Shown one piece after another: positions 37,101 through 52,100 of a stretch of 64,000 nt of DNA. Numbering within the stretch: position 1 is the stretch's first letter; every line of letters starts with the position of its first letter. This DNA comes from Rhinopomastus cyanomelas (lineage: Eukaryota; Chordata; Aves; Bucerotiformes; Rhinopomastidae). The notes below the pieces were generated by a model. It did no database searches, was not told where the DNA came from, and saw only the letters and a program-made list of their open reading frames with translations. Made by a program: the position numbers and the translations under genes. Where the stretch lies: assembly GCA_013400115.1 (NCBI GenBank), contig VXBP01005615.1, positions 310,001 through 374,000 of the forward strand, written 5' to 3'.

Positions 37101-40100
37101 TAAATACTGATCATTCTTTGTCCAAAGTCTGAAGAAACAATAAATTTACACTCCCAGAAAGAGCACAGAACTGGAAGAGAAACCCCCCAAAGCTAGACTG
37201 CAGCCAGCTGGCAGAATCTTTTAGACTGGCTAGACAAATTTAATTTGCTTTGTCCAGGATCTCTATTCTCTCTCTGGTCTTGCTTCACTTAGATGCAATG
37301 AATCTTAATTTCTGTTCTACCTAAAATGCCTCTCATTAAGCTCATCAGGAGACAGACTTATCTATTATTTCCTTGTTATGTCCTTCAGAGCAAATGCTTA
37401 ATTTTCAATCTCTCCTTCAAAGATTTTGCATTTAGAGAGACTTTCAGCCACATATCTAAAAACTTAATAGATTTCCAATGTTTATAGTCCTATAAACTAC
37501 ATGATGAGTTTGTGTGCATAGCATTGCTGCTGCTTTTTCAAACACAGACCAAACACCTGGTACTGGAAACAGGAGAACAGTTTTTCAGCTGCCTTACAGA
37601 TATCCCACTGCACCCAAAACACAGTGCTACCACAGAGTGACTCCCTGAAACCTGTGACTTTCCCCAGATTTTCTGAACTTGACAGCAGTGGCAGAAACTG
37701 TTACTGTTGTTAATTAATATATTACTCAAAGTGGACATGGGGGAAAGGAGAGCAAATCATGAGAGAAGAGGGGCACAAGGACAAACAGCATAGGCTTCTT
37801 AATGACATGAGCAGTTTGGTTTGGAACAGCTTTCCACTGGAAACATGGGGCACAAAGGAATCTGCTGGGTTTAATGTGGATGCTACTACATTTGTTACAG
37901 GAATTGATATATCACAGAATCATAGAATCATTAGGGATTGGAAGGGACCTCAAAAGATCACCTAGTCCAATCCCCCTGCAACAGCAGGATTACCTAGACC
38001 AAGTCACACAGGAACGTATCCAGGTGGGTTTTAAACATCTACAGTGAAGGAGACTCCACAATCTCCCTGGGCAGCCTGTTCCAGTGCTCTGCCACCCTCA
38101 CTGTGGAGAAGTTCCTTCTGATATTTATATGGAACCTCCTATGTTCCAGCTTAGAGCCATTGCCCCTCGTCCTATCACTAGAGGACATTGAGAAGAGCCT
38201 GGCTCCATCCTCCTGACACCAAACCTTCAAATATTTATAGACATTAATGAGGTCATCCCTCAGTCTCCTCTTTTCCAAGCTAAAGATACACGAACTAGTC
38301 TTGCTTATCATGCAGGTATAGTCTTGAGGACCCACTGGTCTGTTCCAGAGACAAGCTCTTTCTTTCCCGGTATTTAACTGTCTCCAAGTGGATGTGTCCT
38401 TCACACCACTGTTTCTCATTTATACCAAAGCAACTGTTACAGGATTTTATTTCAGCCTGAAGCCATGAGTGCCACCACATCCATTTTCTTCCTTGACTAA
38501 ATTACACAGAAAACAGAAAGCATCAGCCTGCCAAGCAGCCTGCAGCTCGAGAGGCTGCTGTGCGTGTCTACGCGGGTGCATCAATAAAAGAGACGTTGTA
38601 TTACTCAGACAGACTTTGTTCTACGCTTGCATAAACTTTAGGGGCAGAAACAGTTTCCTCTTACTGTCTTTTTAAAAATTAAAAGAAACAAGAAAACCCA
38701 ACAACATGAGAACCTCATGGATTATAACATCCCTAAATAGAGAATTAAATTTGCCATCATTCCATGAAGGGCTACTTACGCCACAAAACAAACACGGGAG
38801 GCTGCAGACAGAGAAATTCTTTGAAGTTACACGTAAATGGAACATTTTTAAATGACAAATATTACATTCAGCATAATCAGATGTTCACCGTAATGAGGGT
38901 AGTTAGCTAAATCATTTGTCATTAGAATCACTGATTATAATTGCTTCCTTAGCATCACAGACTCGCATTTACCTCCTAAAATGATATTAAAGAAAGAAGA
39001 TACATGAGGGGAAAAAACCCACAAAAATGGCCTTTTCCCTTTAGTGTTTGCTTTAATTTTTGTTCTATTACAGCTGTACAACAGGCTACAGAAGTAGCTG
39101 CCAAGAGCCCTGGACACAGCTGACTCCAAAGAATGGTTTTAAATCACACAGAAGGGTGGGCAGGAAGGAAGAAATATTTTTGCCAGACCTTCTTTGTCTA
39201 TTGATGCGCTGACCAGTTAATTACTACACCGTGGTAATTAGCACCCACACCAGTGTCAGGGATGGACAGCAATCCTCAGCTGTCTTTCCCACAGCATGGT
39301 CCCATCTCTGGAGCAAAGAACTGGGTCACCATGTAGTCAGAGCTGCCACAAGGAAGTGCCATGCTGGGGCTAATAAAAAAAAGCTGCTATGGGGAAGAGC
39401 TCTTCTAACTTCACCTGGAATTTTGCTTATTTCCCTCTGAATATTCCCAATCCCAGCCAGCATGGGGAGCCAAATTTTAAAGGTGTGCAGATGTCTAAAT
39501 GCAAGCCTAAGCACTGAAGAGGCACTGAAAATGCTTCTGAATCTAAAAGCCAGAATTTTCACCAATTTCTCATCAGCTAAAAATTATCTGCATAGACAGT
39601 TATGAAATCCAAGCAGGTACCTTGATGCACAGTTTTAGACCCAGAGTTTGACCTTGCAGCCAGCAACATGCAGCAAGGGGCACTGCAGAGACCCTGAAGC
39701 TGGAAGCGTACGCGGTACAGCCACAGCTCTGGATGAGCCATGCCCTGATACCCTCTCTGCTTTTGAGACACATCCCTCATGCAAGAAGGAGGCCTTTACC
39801 AAATACAATGTTCAGAGGCAATAACGTATTTTAACAGAATAATTCTTAAAGTAGCAACACTTCAAAATTTACAGTTCCAGTTTACTCTCAGTCTTTTACA
39901 ACTGCATGACTCAAGATTCACAAGCGAAAAACCAACTGAGCAGTCCAAGTAGATACAGCCAGTGTATTTGTGAGTTTCCTCACTCCTATCAGCATTTACT
40001 GTTGTTATGGAATTGAACATCATTGTGCCTTGCACTGTTGAAGCAAAACGAGCTCTGGTATCTGTAAAAGCAAAAGGAGTGATTTGTGATGGGAAAAACT

Positions 40101-43100
40101 GACTTGAATATCAAGAAGTACCAGAGGAAGAAGATGGAGAAGAGTGGGAGGAGGTAGGGGAATACATCAGACTCTGCACAGGTCACACACATCAGTTCTG
40201 TCTGTTCCTCATCCAAATTAGAAGACAACCACCGAGCTATCAAACACATAATAATAAAGAACTTCAAAATCTTTGCTGACCCAATTACTTCCAGTTGGTT
40301 GCACTGCATGTTTCTCATTAGCAAACAATCCAATGAGGTTAAATTTACATGGCTGGCAGGTACGAGCACTGGCTCAACTTGCAAATAGAATTTGACCATA
40401 ACTTTCTTCTCCTTATCAGTGTCAGAGAAACAGAACAGGTGAACTCTAAAGTAAATTTTATCTGGCTGACTGTGAAAAAGAAATGCAGCACAAGTAGGAA
40501 TAATTGTGGGCCAGATGCTGATGATTTCCCAGCAGTTCCAGAAATTTCATAAACTAGGTATTGGGGGGGTTTCGGTTTGGATGTTGGGGTTTTTTTTTAT
40601 AAATATCATTTTTATTGTGATAAAAGGCTTCATACATATTGCTGGAGTAGGGGATGTTGCCTCAGGAACTGTAGAAAAACTCAACTTTAGCCAGCCTTAG
40701 CATAGAAGTTCCTTTAGGTTATTAGATTCCAATAGGTAGGGTTAAGCTATTACAGAAGATGGAGGGACATTTCTCTCCATTCCACATAAGCAAAATTCTG
40801 TAACTGATTTTCAACTCTCTTTCATGCATTCTCATAAAAGTGATAATCTTATCATTACTATTTCAAAGTTGAGGTAGTATTTGCAAAAGCCCCCAGGCAA
40901 GAACCACGAAAAGCAGAAGCTCTTATAACACTCAAATCAGTGTCAAGAAGGACAATTTTGCTCATGGATTTACTGTGTCACTTCTGATGCTGTGGAAAAG
41001 CCAGTCACAGCTCCACAGTTATGAATGCATTTTGCAATAAAAGCAAGGATGCAGCTTCTTGACTTTATGACATGGATAAAGGTTTTTCTTCCTGAAATCC
41101 ATTAAAAATATATCATGGACTCATTCAATAAATAAGCTGTATATTAACTCTTTTAAGGCACACATCGCCATCAGATCTGTTACTCAAACATCTGTTTGCA
41201 AGTGGGAACATCCACAACAAAGTGTTCTAAAAAAACATTCTGGTCTGTTTTGCATCCCTGGAGCATCATTATCTAAATGTGTCAGGAACAAAAAGAAGCT
41301 GAACTGGTATCCAGTTATAGAATCATCCAGTTATAGAATCATAGAATCAATGACTGGCCCAGCCACAGTGTCACTGCCAACCAGTGGTCTCATTCCCACT
41401 TGTCTTCATCCTCCTCCTTTTTCCTTTGCTGTTGCTCCCATTTGCTCAGAGCTGCATTTCAAAAAAAGAAAAATCCACAGTTTTCCTGTTCTTGTGACTG
41501 TACAGAGCTACCCATGGTGATTTCTGCTGAATGCAACTGTTTGATAGCACATTCTTGCAACTGGGCTAACGAGTCATCAGAGCTGAGTCACAACACTGTG
41601 AAAGGAATGTACCTAACCAGAGCCACAGCATGAATGGAGGTCCCACACACCAGGTAAGCAAGGTCAGGGAACACTAGAGCATAAAGTCAGAAAGACTTTC
41701 TTTTAAGAGTTTTCATGGGGGTTAAATTTGGCCTATTCACAGAAAATACAGCACAAAATGTCTTGTCTTGTTCAGCCGACAGGAACCTTTTTCTAACAAT
41801 AGCTGACTTCATCTAGGCCAAATATGGCATGATGAAAACTTTCTGTAGAACTAATTTCTCAGATAAGCTTCATCAAATGAATGCTCAGGAGGAACTTCTT
41901 TTTCCAGACAGGGAACAGGAACACAAGAAGCTGGAAAACAGACTAAAGAAACACGGTACTGGTCTCCTTCAAGCTCTCAGCAGAGAAGCACGGTGACACG
42001 AGGTCAGTACAGGCATGCGCTGGCCACTGCGCACATTACTACAGGTACCCAAAGCTGCAGCAAGTACCCAAATGCGTTTATACTCCGGTCAGTACTGTGG
42101 GCCAGGGAGGAAAACGCTCAGCTTTGAGGAAAACAATGCTATTTGTGAAGCCCTGTTCTGGATAAATACGGTCTGCAGCCAGGTTGTAACATTTAGCAAC
42201 TCCAATATTCCGTTTGTGATTGAGCAGGTATTTCCTTTTCTGTATGCATTAGCACAACAACCTGGAGGCAATTACAGCCAGAGCCTTCACGAGAAAACAC
42301 ATTTTTAAGAAGTAGCTCGCCAGCGCAGCAACTGAACATCGGAACCTGTATCCGATAACGCACCAAAACACCAGCACCCGACAACACACTTCAGTCATAG
42401 AAACAGAGCTGAAAGGTAGAAAATGGCAAACCGATCTCAGGAAAGTTGATTTATTACCCACCGTAGTTTCTGGTTATACTGCTTGACTTTTTCTAGCGAG
42501 GCTGCATTAATCTGAGCTTGAAATTCTTCTACTGAGACGCTGTCTCTGTAATAATATCCTTCCATGCTCTCTAGCGCTGTGAGAAAAGAAAGGAGAAGGG
42601 AGAAGAAAAATAATCAGTATGAAATATTTAGGATTTGTCTTTTTTTGCAGCTTTGTTCACACACTAGTGAATTACTTCTTACCCTTGAGGCTGCAACCTC
42701 GCTGTGGGTTGCTGGGCTGTTTCTGTACGTCAAATGCATACAGATCTCTCTCAAAGATTTCATTTACAAGAAAAATTCTATTTCTTGCCCTTGGAAAATA
42801 TAAAGGGGAGTGCTAGGTCTGTTGCTGTAATTGCAGTATTTCTGCCCTGTGACTGTAAATGTGGTTTTTAGTTCATAGAATCACACAAGGGTTGGAAGGG
42901 ACCTCTGAAGATCATCTAGTCCAACCTCCCTGAAAGAGCTGGTGTGAAGGAAAAACTATAAACATACCAGCTACATTAACAGATGGAGAACCTAACAACT
43001 TGTGAAGCCCTGGGAGATGTGGAGCATCTGCACCTCTAGTTATTCCCACTGATAACGTGGATGCCACCTTCTGGATCAGACACAGCAAACTTCATTGGAT

Positions 43101-46100
43101 CTCTGAGAATACCCTTGCCTTTTCAGGGATCTGGCAAGTTTCTGAAGTCAAATACTTGACTGTATTCACCAAAGGAAGGACAAATAATGCTCCAAGAACT
43201 TAGGAACTAAACCAAGACAAAGGCAGGATTGTACATCCTTCTCGATCGCTGCCTGGCAATTATAAGGAGGAACAACTGAATGCGCTGCTAAGAGTTTAAC
43301 CTTATTCTAACATAAAACACAAGCTCCTGTTGAAGTATCTTTCTTGAGAGAAGCATTAAAGACGTTTACAATTAGGAGTGCTCCACTTTAATGACACACA
43401 CACATCCTCAGAATTCATCACCCTATCAGACAACGCGCGCAATAAACAGAGTTCCGACGGAAACACGCTGCCATCTTCCAGCTTCGGCTGCACACAGAAT
43501 ATTAATTCTGTTCGTACTGCTTAATATGACCACTCAATGAATAATTCATTCATTGTGAAGGAACATGCAAATTGCAGTCTCCTTCTGTGCTTTCAGAGTT
43601 CATAATTCTACTTCTGTGCGAAAATATGAAATTTCAACAGTCAGACTTGTTTTTTCACTTCCTTGGTGCTTCGAGTGCCAGAAAGTTCCCATAAACACAC
43701 CCCGTGACTCCATTTCGAACAGCACGCTACTGCAGCCTGATAACCCTTACTGCTTATTTCACTGGGCTTTACCCAACAGGGAGGCACCCTGGCAGGATGG
43801 GTGGGCTCAAAGAGTAGTAACTAATGGGACAAAGAAATGCACATAAATCTGTTAATTAGTTTAAAATCAGACTTCAGGGATCATCTTTTTAAATAAGATC
43901 TTATTTAAAAAATAAGGGCCACGTGAGCCTTGGAAGCTTTTCGTGAGGTATAAGGCACTTGCATCACTTCAGCAACATTTGCAGTGTCATAACTACAAAA
44001 GCCTGAAAGTGTTACTTGAGTCTTCACAACATTTTAAACAGACAGAATTGTCAGAGGATAACAATTTGGCTCTTTAATTTGAAGAGAAGGATTCTGACAG
44101 CATTTAGAATGCAAAACGCTCAAAAGCAAGTTTTATGGTCCAACTATTGTCCACTAATACCTACAGAGAACAAATATTGATGGAAAGGGATTAATTCTTC
44201 GGTGTTGGACTTGTAACAGGTATGAACCTGGAAATGTGTATTTACACCTCTGTTTCTTTAACCAAAACCCCTCAGCATTTCTAAAATTCCCATTTTAATA
44301 CAAAGTTGTCAATAAGTGCTCACGTCATACAACATTTTATAATAAGCATTGTGTCCCTATAGTTACAAAGGAGTTAAATTAGAGTACATAGGGTGGTAAA
44401 GAAAGACAGAATTGGGATGGGAGGGATTAAAACTCAAGTTACCTTGTGAAAAAAGTACTGGGTGGATTTTAAATCCCCCTCCATTCTTCAGCCTTTGAGG
44501 AAGCTGCTCAAAATGGTAACTGTCAAGGTAGAAGTAAACCTTGAGGGTTTGCCGGCTCCCTTCTGCTTGGTATGTGATTGGTACATCTGAGAAAGCAGAC
44601 AGAACACAATTAAATACAGAACAGCCAGCACCACAGCCATTAAATTATTAATAAAAATCAGAACTCAACTGAGAAAACAGATGTGTTACAGCCCAACAAA
44701 CACTGACCTCTAAGAGCAGGTTACACTGCGCTTAGACAAACTAAATGTAGTAACACCTCAGCTGCTGGAGCTCAGGGCACCTGCCAGAGTCACTCTGGAG
44801 CCACAGCAATTCCCCTTAACCCGATGCGTGTATAGTGCTGGATGATTAATCGACACGTAACGAGCATTAGTGGAAAACTTTCCATTTAGCTAAACCTCTC
44901 AGAGGAAGTTGCTTTAACTGTGTCTACGCTTTGCGTGTATTTCCTGTTTAAGCACCATTTCCACGGACAAGTCTCCAATTTGAAAGCAGCAACAATAAAA
45001 TGTAGTGATTTGCATTAACACTCCGTAGTTTTTGCACAGTGTGCATTAACTATTTTGTACCTAATGGAAGAGCTTGCAAAGGAACATTTTTCACTACTTT
45101 TTGTGGTAAGAGGGTTTTTTTCTTTTAGGGAACATCACAGAACCACAGAATGGAAGGGGCTGGATCTAGTCCTACCCATCCCCTGCACAGCAGGTTCTCC
45201 TGAACAAAAAAAAAAGTCACACATAGAGGAAACAAATTTGGCAGTTCATGGTTTTCTGTAACTAGTCAGGACAAATGTGATGGTAACACTTAAAACCAGG
45301 AGGAAATATGTGGCTTATTACAATCCTCAAACACAGACGTTGCATTTTCCTCTGCTTTAGCAAAGACGCCCCAGCTGGAAGATACAGCAACGGGAACAGT
45401 TTGTGACACAGGCACAGGTTTGCTCCCGGCCAGGAGGCTCCCTCAGGAACTCCAGTCCCATGCTTTTACCTGGCTTGGTGGGGCTTTTTAACACAAACTC
45501 TGAACAATGCCCATACGTGACTGATACAGAAACAAATATGATGCTGGATGGCCAATTCCTACTCTACTACGAGCCCTGCACCACTGAATTCTTTGGAGCA
45601 CAGGCAGCTTTGCAGAGGATCTTTGTGTCTTCTGGTTTTGGTTATTGCAGAAGTTCTCTCACGTGTGGTCTTGACCAGCAAGGGAATTGTCTTAGAAGAG
45701 CTTGATGTGAAGCAGACATGCTTCCCTCCCTTCCTGGGGGAGCTAGGACTTAGGGAAAAATTAAGGCTTTCTGCTCCCTGAACAAAGTTCACTGCAGGAA
45801 AAGCTCCACTGGCTGAAAACAGATTAATAACAGAGGGGCTGCAAATGAGGGGCGAGTACAGCATCAGAATGCAAGGACAGTCCCTTCCTGAGAGCTGAGA
45901 AGAGGTCAGGACCTGATCATCTGCACCAGCAAGTCTCAGGGGAAGTTTCTTGCACAATTTAAAACTATCCTAATACTTGAGACGATAAAATGAAAAGGTT
46001 TTCATGCTTCTCTATCTCATCTCAGTTGCATTTCTCTATTAAGAGCTCCAAGCTTATGTTACACATGACTCTTCAATACCAACGAGATCTCCAGGGGCTT

Positions 46101-49100
46101 TCCTGAAGCAGTCACAGACTCCCAGTGGAAGATTCTCTTAAACAAACAGTTTTGCCCCCAGGGTTTCTGGCATTGCCAGATAACAGTTCTGCACTGTCAC
46201 TGATATTAGCTATATTTCAGGAAACCTAGGAATATTATGAGAACTGCAGATCTAACAATTCTCCATAATCCCAAGTTATATAATATTGCCTGTGGGAGGT
46301 AATGTACTTGGAGAGAGAAGTGTTACAAAGACAGAAAACGTTCCTGAGCAGCAAAGCCCAGACATTAATTACAATTACTCACTCGCAACCAGTGGTTCTG
46401 GTTCTGATTGTCTGAAGTAAAAAGTCACTTTTTCCAAGTCAAACAGTGCAACCAGCGTATCTTCCAGCATGGCTTGCTCATCAGCCTAAAAAAGGCAAAA
46501 GAAGCAGCGAACCGATCGTTTCAGCCAGATATTTTCCCTACCAGAAATAATGTAAGAGCAGGACATAAAAGCAGCTACAGAACATTGCACAACATTTCAC
46601 TGATGCAGTCTACAACCTCATTAACTCCTAAGTGATGTAGGTACCTTTGTTTCTATTGGCACTTCTCCTTTTATTACAAGTCCAAGATTATTAAAATTAA
46701 TGTAATTGTTCCACACAGTCCACATTAACAGGTCATTTATAGCTACCATTACTTCTTGTGGCTTTTAATCAAATAATACACTAATTACTCTTTATGTAAG
46801 ACACCGGATTTCCACAGCTTGTCTTGACACCATGGCTAGCTTGTAAATTAACAGATGAGAAACAAAATATTTTTAGCAATTTGCCTTAAAAAAATCGCTT
46901 TGCTTGAACACTTCATTGACAAACAACAGCCAAGAGTTCATCGTGTCCACTCCAAGCACCAACAACGGAACCAGTAGCTTAGAACAAGTCCAGCTCGGGG
47001 CCGTTTATACCTTCACCTACAAAACCCAAGAGGAAAAATGACGTATGAAGATACACAGTGTTCTGGTTTGCACCTATGGTTCACTATGTTCTGCTGAGCT
47101 AAAGACATCCAGACTCATTTATCTTCAGAAAGTAAACTACTAACTTAAAGCACTTTACTGAACCTTTACAAATAAAAATGGCCATATGTAACTATGGTTG
47201 TCTTGAGTTAAATATTAGAGTAGAAACCCTAACCCTCCCTCCCTCAGCACCTTCAGACAGCAGGAACCAAAGAAGATTCTGAGACATGCTACTTTTCTTC
47301 CTCTAAGAGCTGAAACAGTAAGAAGGCAGAGATGCAAACAAAACACAGCCTCCTGAACTGCAGAAAGGAAAAAACTCCAGACCTACCAACCACGATGTTC
47401 CTGATCTATACAGAGAAATAGCATTCCCCTTTGTACTTATGACAATGCAAGGCTGCTAGAAATACTTTGTCTGCTGGTCCCGTTTAGGAAGCCTCTACGG
47501 ACAGAGCAGTTGTATCAGCAGAATACTCCGAGAAGTGAACATTCAGCAACATGGGAAATCTGCACAACTGCTGATTCTCTACCGAGCTCTGGCCATAATG
47601 AGGGTAATTTCCTTCAAATACCCTTGTTTGAAATAACACGGATCATTTGTAAGCAAAATAGTGCTGAGAAGGTACTGAAAAAGTTGTCTTTAAATACTTT
47701 TCCCTTGGTTAAGAACAGTTAGACAGGAGAGACCACACATGCTGATGCTGCTCGATGACCTGAAGGTAGCTGCAAGTGCAAAGGGAATCTCAACAACCTT
47801 GAAAGTAAAACCAGAACTACTGAGTGCTGTACATACAACATAAGACAACAGTTACCATGTTATGACAACACGACAACTAAGCACATATGAAAACATAAGA
47901 CGGTACCAGCTGAATTTACTGCTGAACTCCAAAGCACTCCAGCGCCGGGATATTGTGCTTAAAAGCAGCCAAGGCCTAAGACATGGAGGTCAAGCTCCCT
48001 CAAGCATGCTTTCTTCAATACCTTCCATGTGTGTCTCTTCCTGGTTCTCTTAGACACTGACATTATCTGTTTTTAAGCTGCACACGTCATCCTGACATAC
48101 CACACAAGCCCACAGGTACCTCAACTACCTGTGAGCCAAATGCTCACGGTGGCTCAAGTCAACGCTCTTGGAGTAGCACACTGAGACTGTGATTTAGAAA
48201 TGCCTTTAGTTTTACTGATCTCTTCTGCTTCTATAGTTTATCAGGTCAGCTTGTCAGCAATCTGCTGCCGAGACAGACAGGGCAAGGCAAGAAGACTTTT
48301 GATTCTAGAACACTGACTTCTAGGCAGTACGTGTACCAAATCGGTTAGTTCCAGCAAGCGTTCCCAGAGGCTGAGAAGAGTGCCAGAGCTGACCACACAC
48401 ACATGGCTTCACAGCTCTTCGGGTTAGCAGGAACCATTCTAGTGTGAGAAGCAGCTTAAATAGCTGAAGCAGCACTCCAGATAACTGGGGATTAGAGGAC
48501 TGCAAAGCCATGTCCTTGCTTTAACTGTTTCTCAACCATGGCTCCTTGCCAAGCCTCCTGAAGAAACAGCACATTTCCAAGTACTCTGCCAGACTACAAG
48601 GGCAGTACTCTGACCTATGACAGAAGCAAAACAGACTTGCACTAGTTCTCTAACTGCCACAGACCTACTGTTTTCTGCAGGAGGGGGTGATAAAATTACC
48701 CAGGCCAGGTACGTGTCTTGCACTACTGCTTACTGCAAGTGGAAGCTCTCGTTATCATCTAGTCCTACGTGCATTAACTAATGCTGCTTAGGAACACCTA
48801 CAACAGCAGTGGGGAGTCAAGGGTAAGCTCACTGTCTGTCAACTCAAACCAAACCTAACAGTGTCCTCACAGAAAACACACTTCCCATACCACAAACAAA
48901 CATTTCCCATATCTGTAATTACCTAAATCACACATTTTCCAAATAGCAACTAATTAAGTAATTAAGCAATGAACTAAGCACAAAGGATGCAATGACATGT
49001 TTGTAACAAAGACTGTTGAAACATGCCCCTAATTCAGGGGCCACCTGGGGAGTCTTACCAGGTTAGGTGAGAGCAGGGACTGGAAGTGAAGGAGAAGACC

Positions 49101-52100
49101 CGCACTGGCAATCTGGTCCAGCCACCTTCTGCTGGCTTCCGGCGTCTCCATTTCATACTCTTTGTTGTTGTCAAACATCTGGTTTAAGGCCACCATTAGC
49201 TGCTCTGAAAAAGCACAGACTGTGGCCACTAGGCTCTGGCAGAAGACCATGTCTCGCCTCAGCTGTATCTCACTGTCTGCAATGGGTAAAAGCCAGAGGA
49301 GGAAAAGCAAAAGAATGGGACAGGAGGTTAATTAACAGCAAAGCAGCTGGGCTGGAATTTTTTTTCTTTGCCTAAAAGCAGACTCTTTTTAATGTAGATT
49401 CCAAGTTTATAGCCTAATGTTATTCCCAGTAAATAGCACTTCACAACCCAAACTGCCATTTTCCACATTAAAAGATTATTCTGTAATTCTAAAATTATAC
49501 AGAAATGCATTTAAAATCTGGAATGTAAAGCAGTCCTTCATAAACAACGTCTGTTTATCTTGTAGCGTTTAATGCACATCAGATCTACATGCTTTTGATG
49601 TTTTGAGGTGATGGATGTGAGCTCTGCTGCAGTGTGAGACCCAGCTGGACACAAGAACATGTACTTCCCACAGGAACACAGGGGTAGTTAGAGGCTTTTC
49701 ATAACTGCATCTCCTGGTCACCTCCACAGCTACCAGAAAACTGCCCACTGTAAAGTGCAGGCAGGGCAGACAGGAGTGCTGCAACCAGAACACAGTCTAT
49801 CCAAATACAGTGCATGTATGAATATGAAATCTATAAAATAAGCACAGGGCAGCCTCACATAGCCAGGTAGCAGCAGATATTTATGATGTAAGGAAAGTCC
49901 AGGACAGGTCCCTCAGGAGAAACATTAGCAGCTCACTTAAATTAGGGACTCGCTAACCTGATGATTTATTCTGGAGGGCTCAGGCATTAGATTAGCTAAA
50001 GGTCAAAAGAGTTAGAAAGGGAAACATGTTCTCAATAAAGCACAAAATTGTAGTGATAAATATTCAGTCCTTCCTTCTCCTCTTTTCTGAAGGTCTTCAA
50101 GAATTTTTCTCATAAGCTGTTAGGCAAACATCAATCACAAAGGGTACAGGTAGACATAATCTTTCTCAGAGAAAGAGAAGATTAGGTGATACTGAGCTCT
50201 TTCCAACGTCTAGAATCTTTGCCCGCAGTCCTCTGCCTCTAAGAGGTTTAGCTCCTTTCCCACCTTTGTTATGGATCTGGCTGATCTGGATGATTTAAAA
50301 CTGCACTCACTAATCATAGAATCATTAGGGATTGGAAGGGACCTCAAAAGATCACCTAGTCCAATCCCCCTGCAACAGCAGGATTACCTAGACCAAGTCT
50401 CAGAGGAACGTATCCAGGTGGGTTTTAAACATCTGCAGTGAAGGAGACTCCACAATCTCCCTGGGCAGCCTGTTCCAGTGCTCCATCACCCTCACTAGGA
50501 AGAGGTTCCTTCTGATACTTATATGGAACTCTTATGTTCCAGCTTACAACCATTGCCTCTCATCCTATCACTAGATGACACTGAGAAGAGCCTGGCTCCA
50601 TCATAACGACACCCACCCTTCACATATTTATAGACACTAATGAGGTCACCCCTCAGTCTCCTCTTCTCTAAGCTAAAGAGAACCAGCTCCCTCAGCCTTT
50701 CCTCATAAGGGAAAACTAATGCTAACTAAATGAATGCTGACTTTAAAAACATGCTTTTCTTGGACTCCAGGTATTTCTCAAAATAACTAATTTCTGTCAC
50801 TCTTCATTCTGAGACCATCTTCAATCTTTTCTTTGACTATTGATAACATTGGCTACTCTTTTACTATCATCTTGGTTCCATTTGCCAGGACCTCAGGAAT
50901 GTTTTCCATAAATGGTGTAATCACTACTGCTTCTGCACTGTGACTCACTGCTTTTGCACAAAGGAGGGACTTCAAAAAACAGTCTCTAAAAAAAGATAAT
51001 TAAAAAAAATAAAAGGAAAGGTATGGGTTAGAATAGTCCAGTAAGTCTGGAAATAGATTGGAATGAAAATAAAACAGACAGCAAATAGGACAAATCCCAA
51101 AAGGCAACAGACATCAGAAGTGCTGGGCACAAGCTCAGTGATTTAGTAACAGCTTCCTCTGCCAACATCTTAAGTAAATGACTACAGAAGGTATTTTGCA
51201 TTGAAGAAGTGCAGCGTTTGTCAGAAGTGTCTTTGGAATGTTGTGTTCTTTGGGAATCCCCACTGTAAACACAGGGTAAAGTTGTTGATTATCAGCTTAT
51301 CGTATCTGAGCTTTTTCCTCCTTTCTCTAAACACAGTGCTCTGTGCAAAAGCAAAAGACATCTCAAACCACCCACATTTACATCCCCCCGCTCCCAAACA
51401 AAGACTTATTACCTGTGTACTCAAGAAGTGCCAAAAGTATCCGTGCCTTCACCTCTTAAAGAAAAGAGAAAATATTGGAGGTCATGGTTAAAAATGTTTA
51501 CACCAACATAAAGTATCCGTTTGCATTTTCTACCAGCTTAACTCCAAACCCTGATTTATTCCTACACAAACCAGAAAAAGAACTGGCAGTGTCTATGCAT
51601 CTAAAATCGTGGCCACGGGATCTCAAGAACAAGCATCAAAACACTCATTAGCAGCTCTTGAAAATTGCCTGGCAATGGACGTTTGCCTTAGTCTTCTGTC
51701 TTTTAGAGCAAACTTGCAGCTCAATAGCTTGGCATCTTGAATGCCGCTGGGTATTGATGTTCCAATGGGTTAAACCTATCGGGGCAACAAGTTATGTGCC
51801 AATGGTTCGTTAGGCTGGGGTTCAGAAGTGGGCAATGTAGGACACTTCCATTCCAACTGAACTGTGAAAGCAACCGTGATTAATATTTGAGTGTAATTTG
51901 GTTTATGCTGAATATAGACCTGCAGAAAAGCAGATCCCAAAATATTTAGTCATTTTTCACTCAGCGGCAGCCATCTTTAAACTGAAAGTTGTATTCTTAG
52001 CTTTGAAGAGTCAACCCACTGGTGGGAGATATTTTCATGGTTATTTTTATAATTATCTAACCCAGGGTCTGAAAACATGACTGCATGTGAAATAAGAAAT

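Noticed and set aside
39989..40399. 136-codon minus-strand open frame in intron 13
   Set aside because: Within chance length for this much AT-rich sequence, no recognised motif and no fitting splice phase.
45403..45957. Overlapping open frames of 100 (plus) and 132 (minus) codons in intron 11
   Set aside because: Overlap on both strands suggests composition rather than coding; no family recognised.
47227..47240. Short ccctaaccctccc run resembling telomere repeat
   Set aside because: Only about two partial units; not an interstitial telomeric array.
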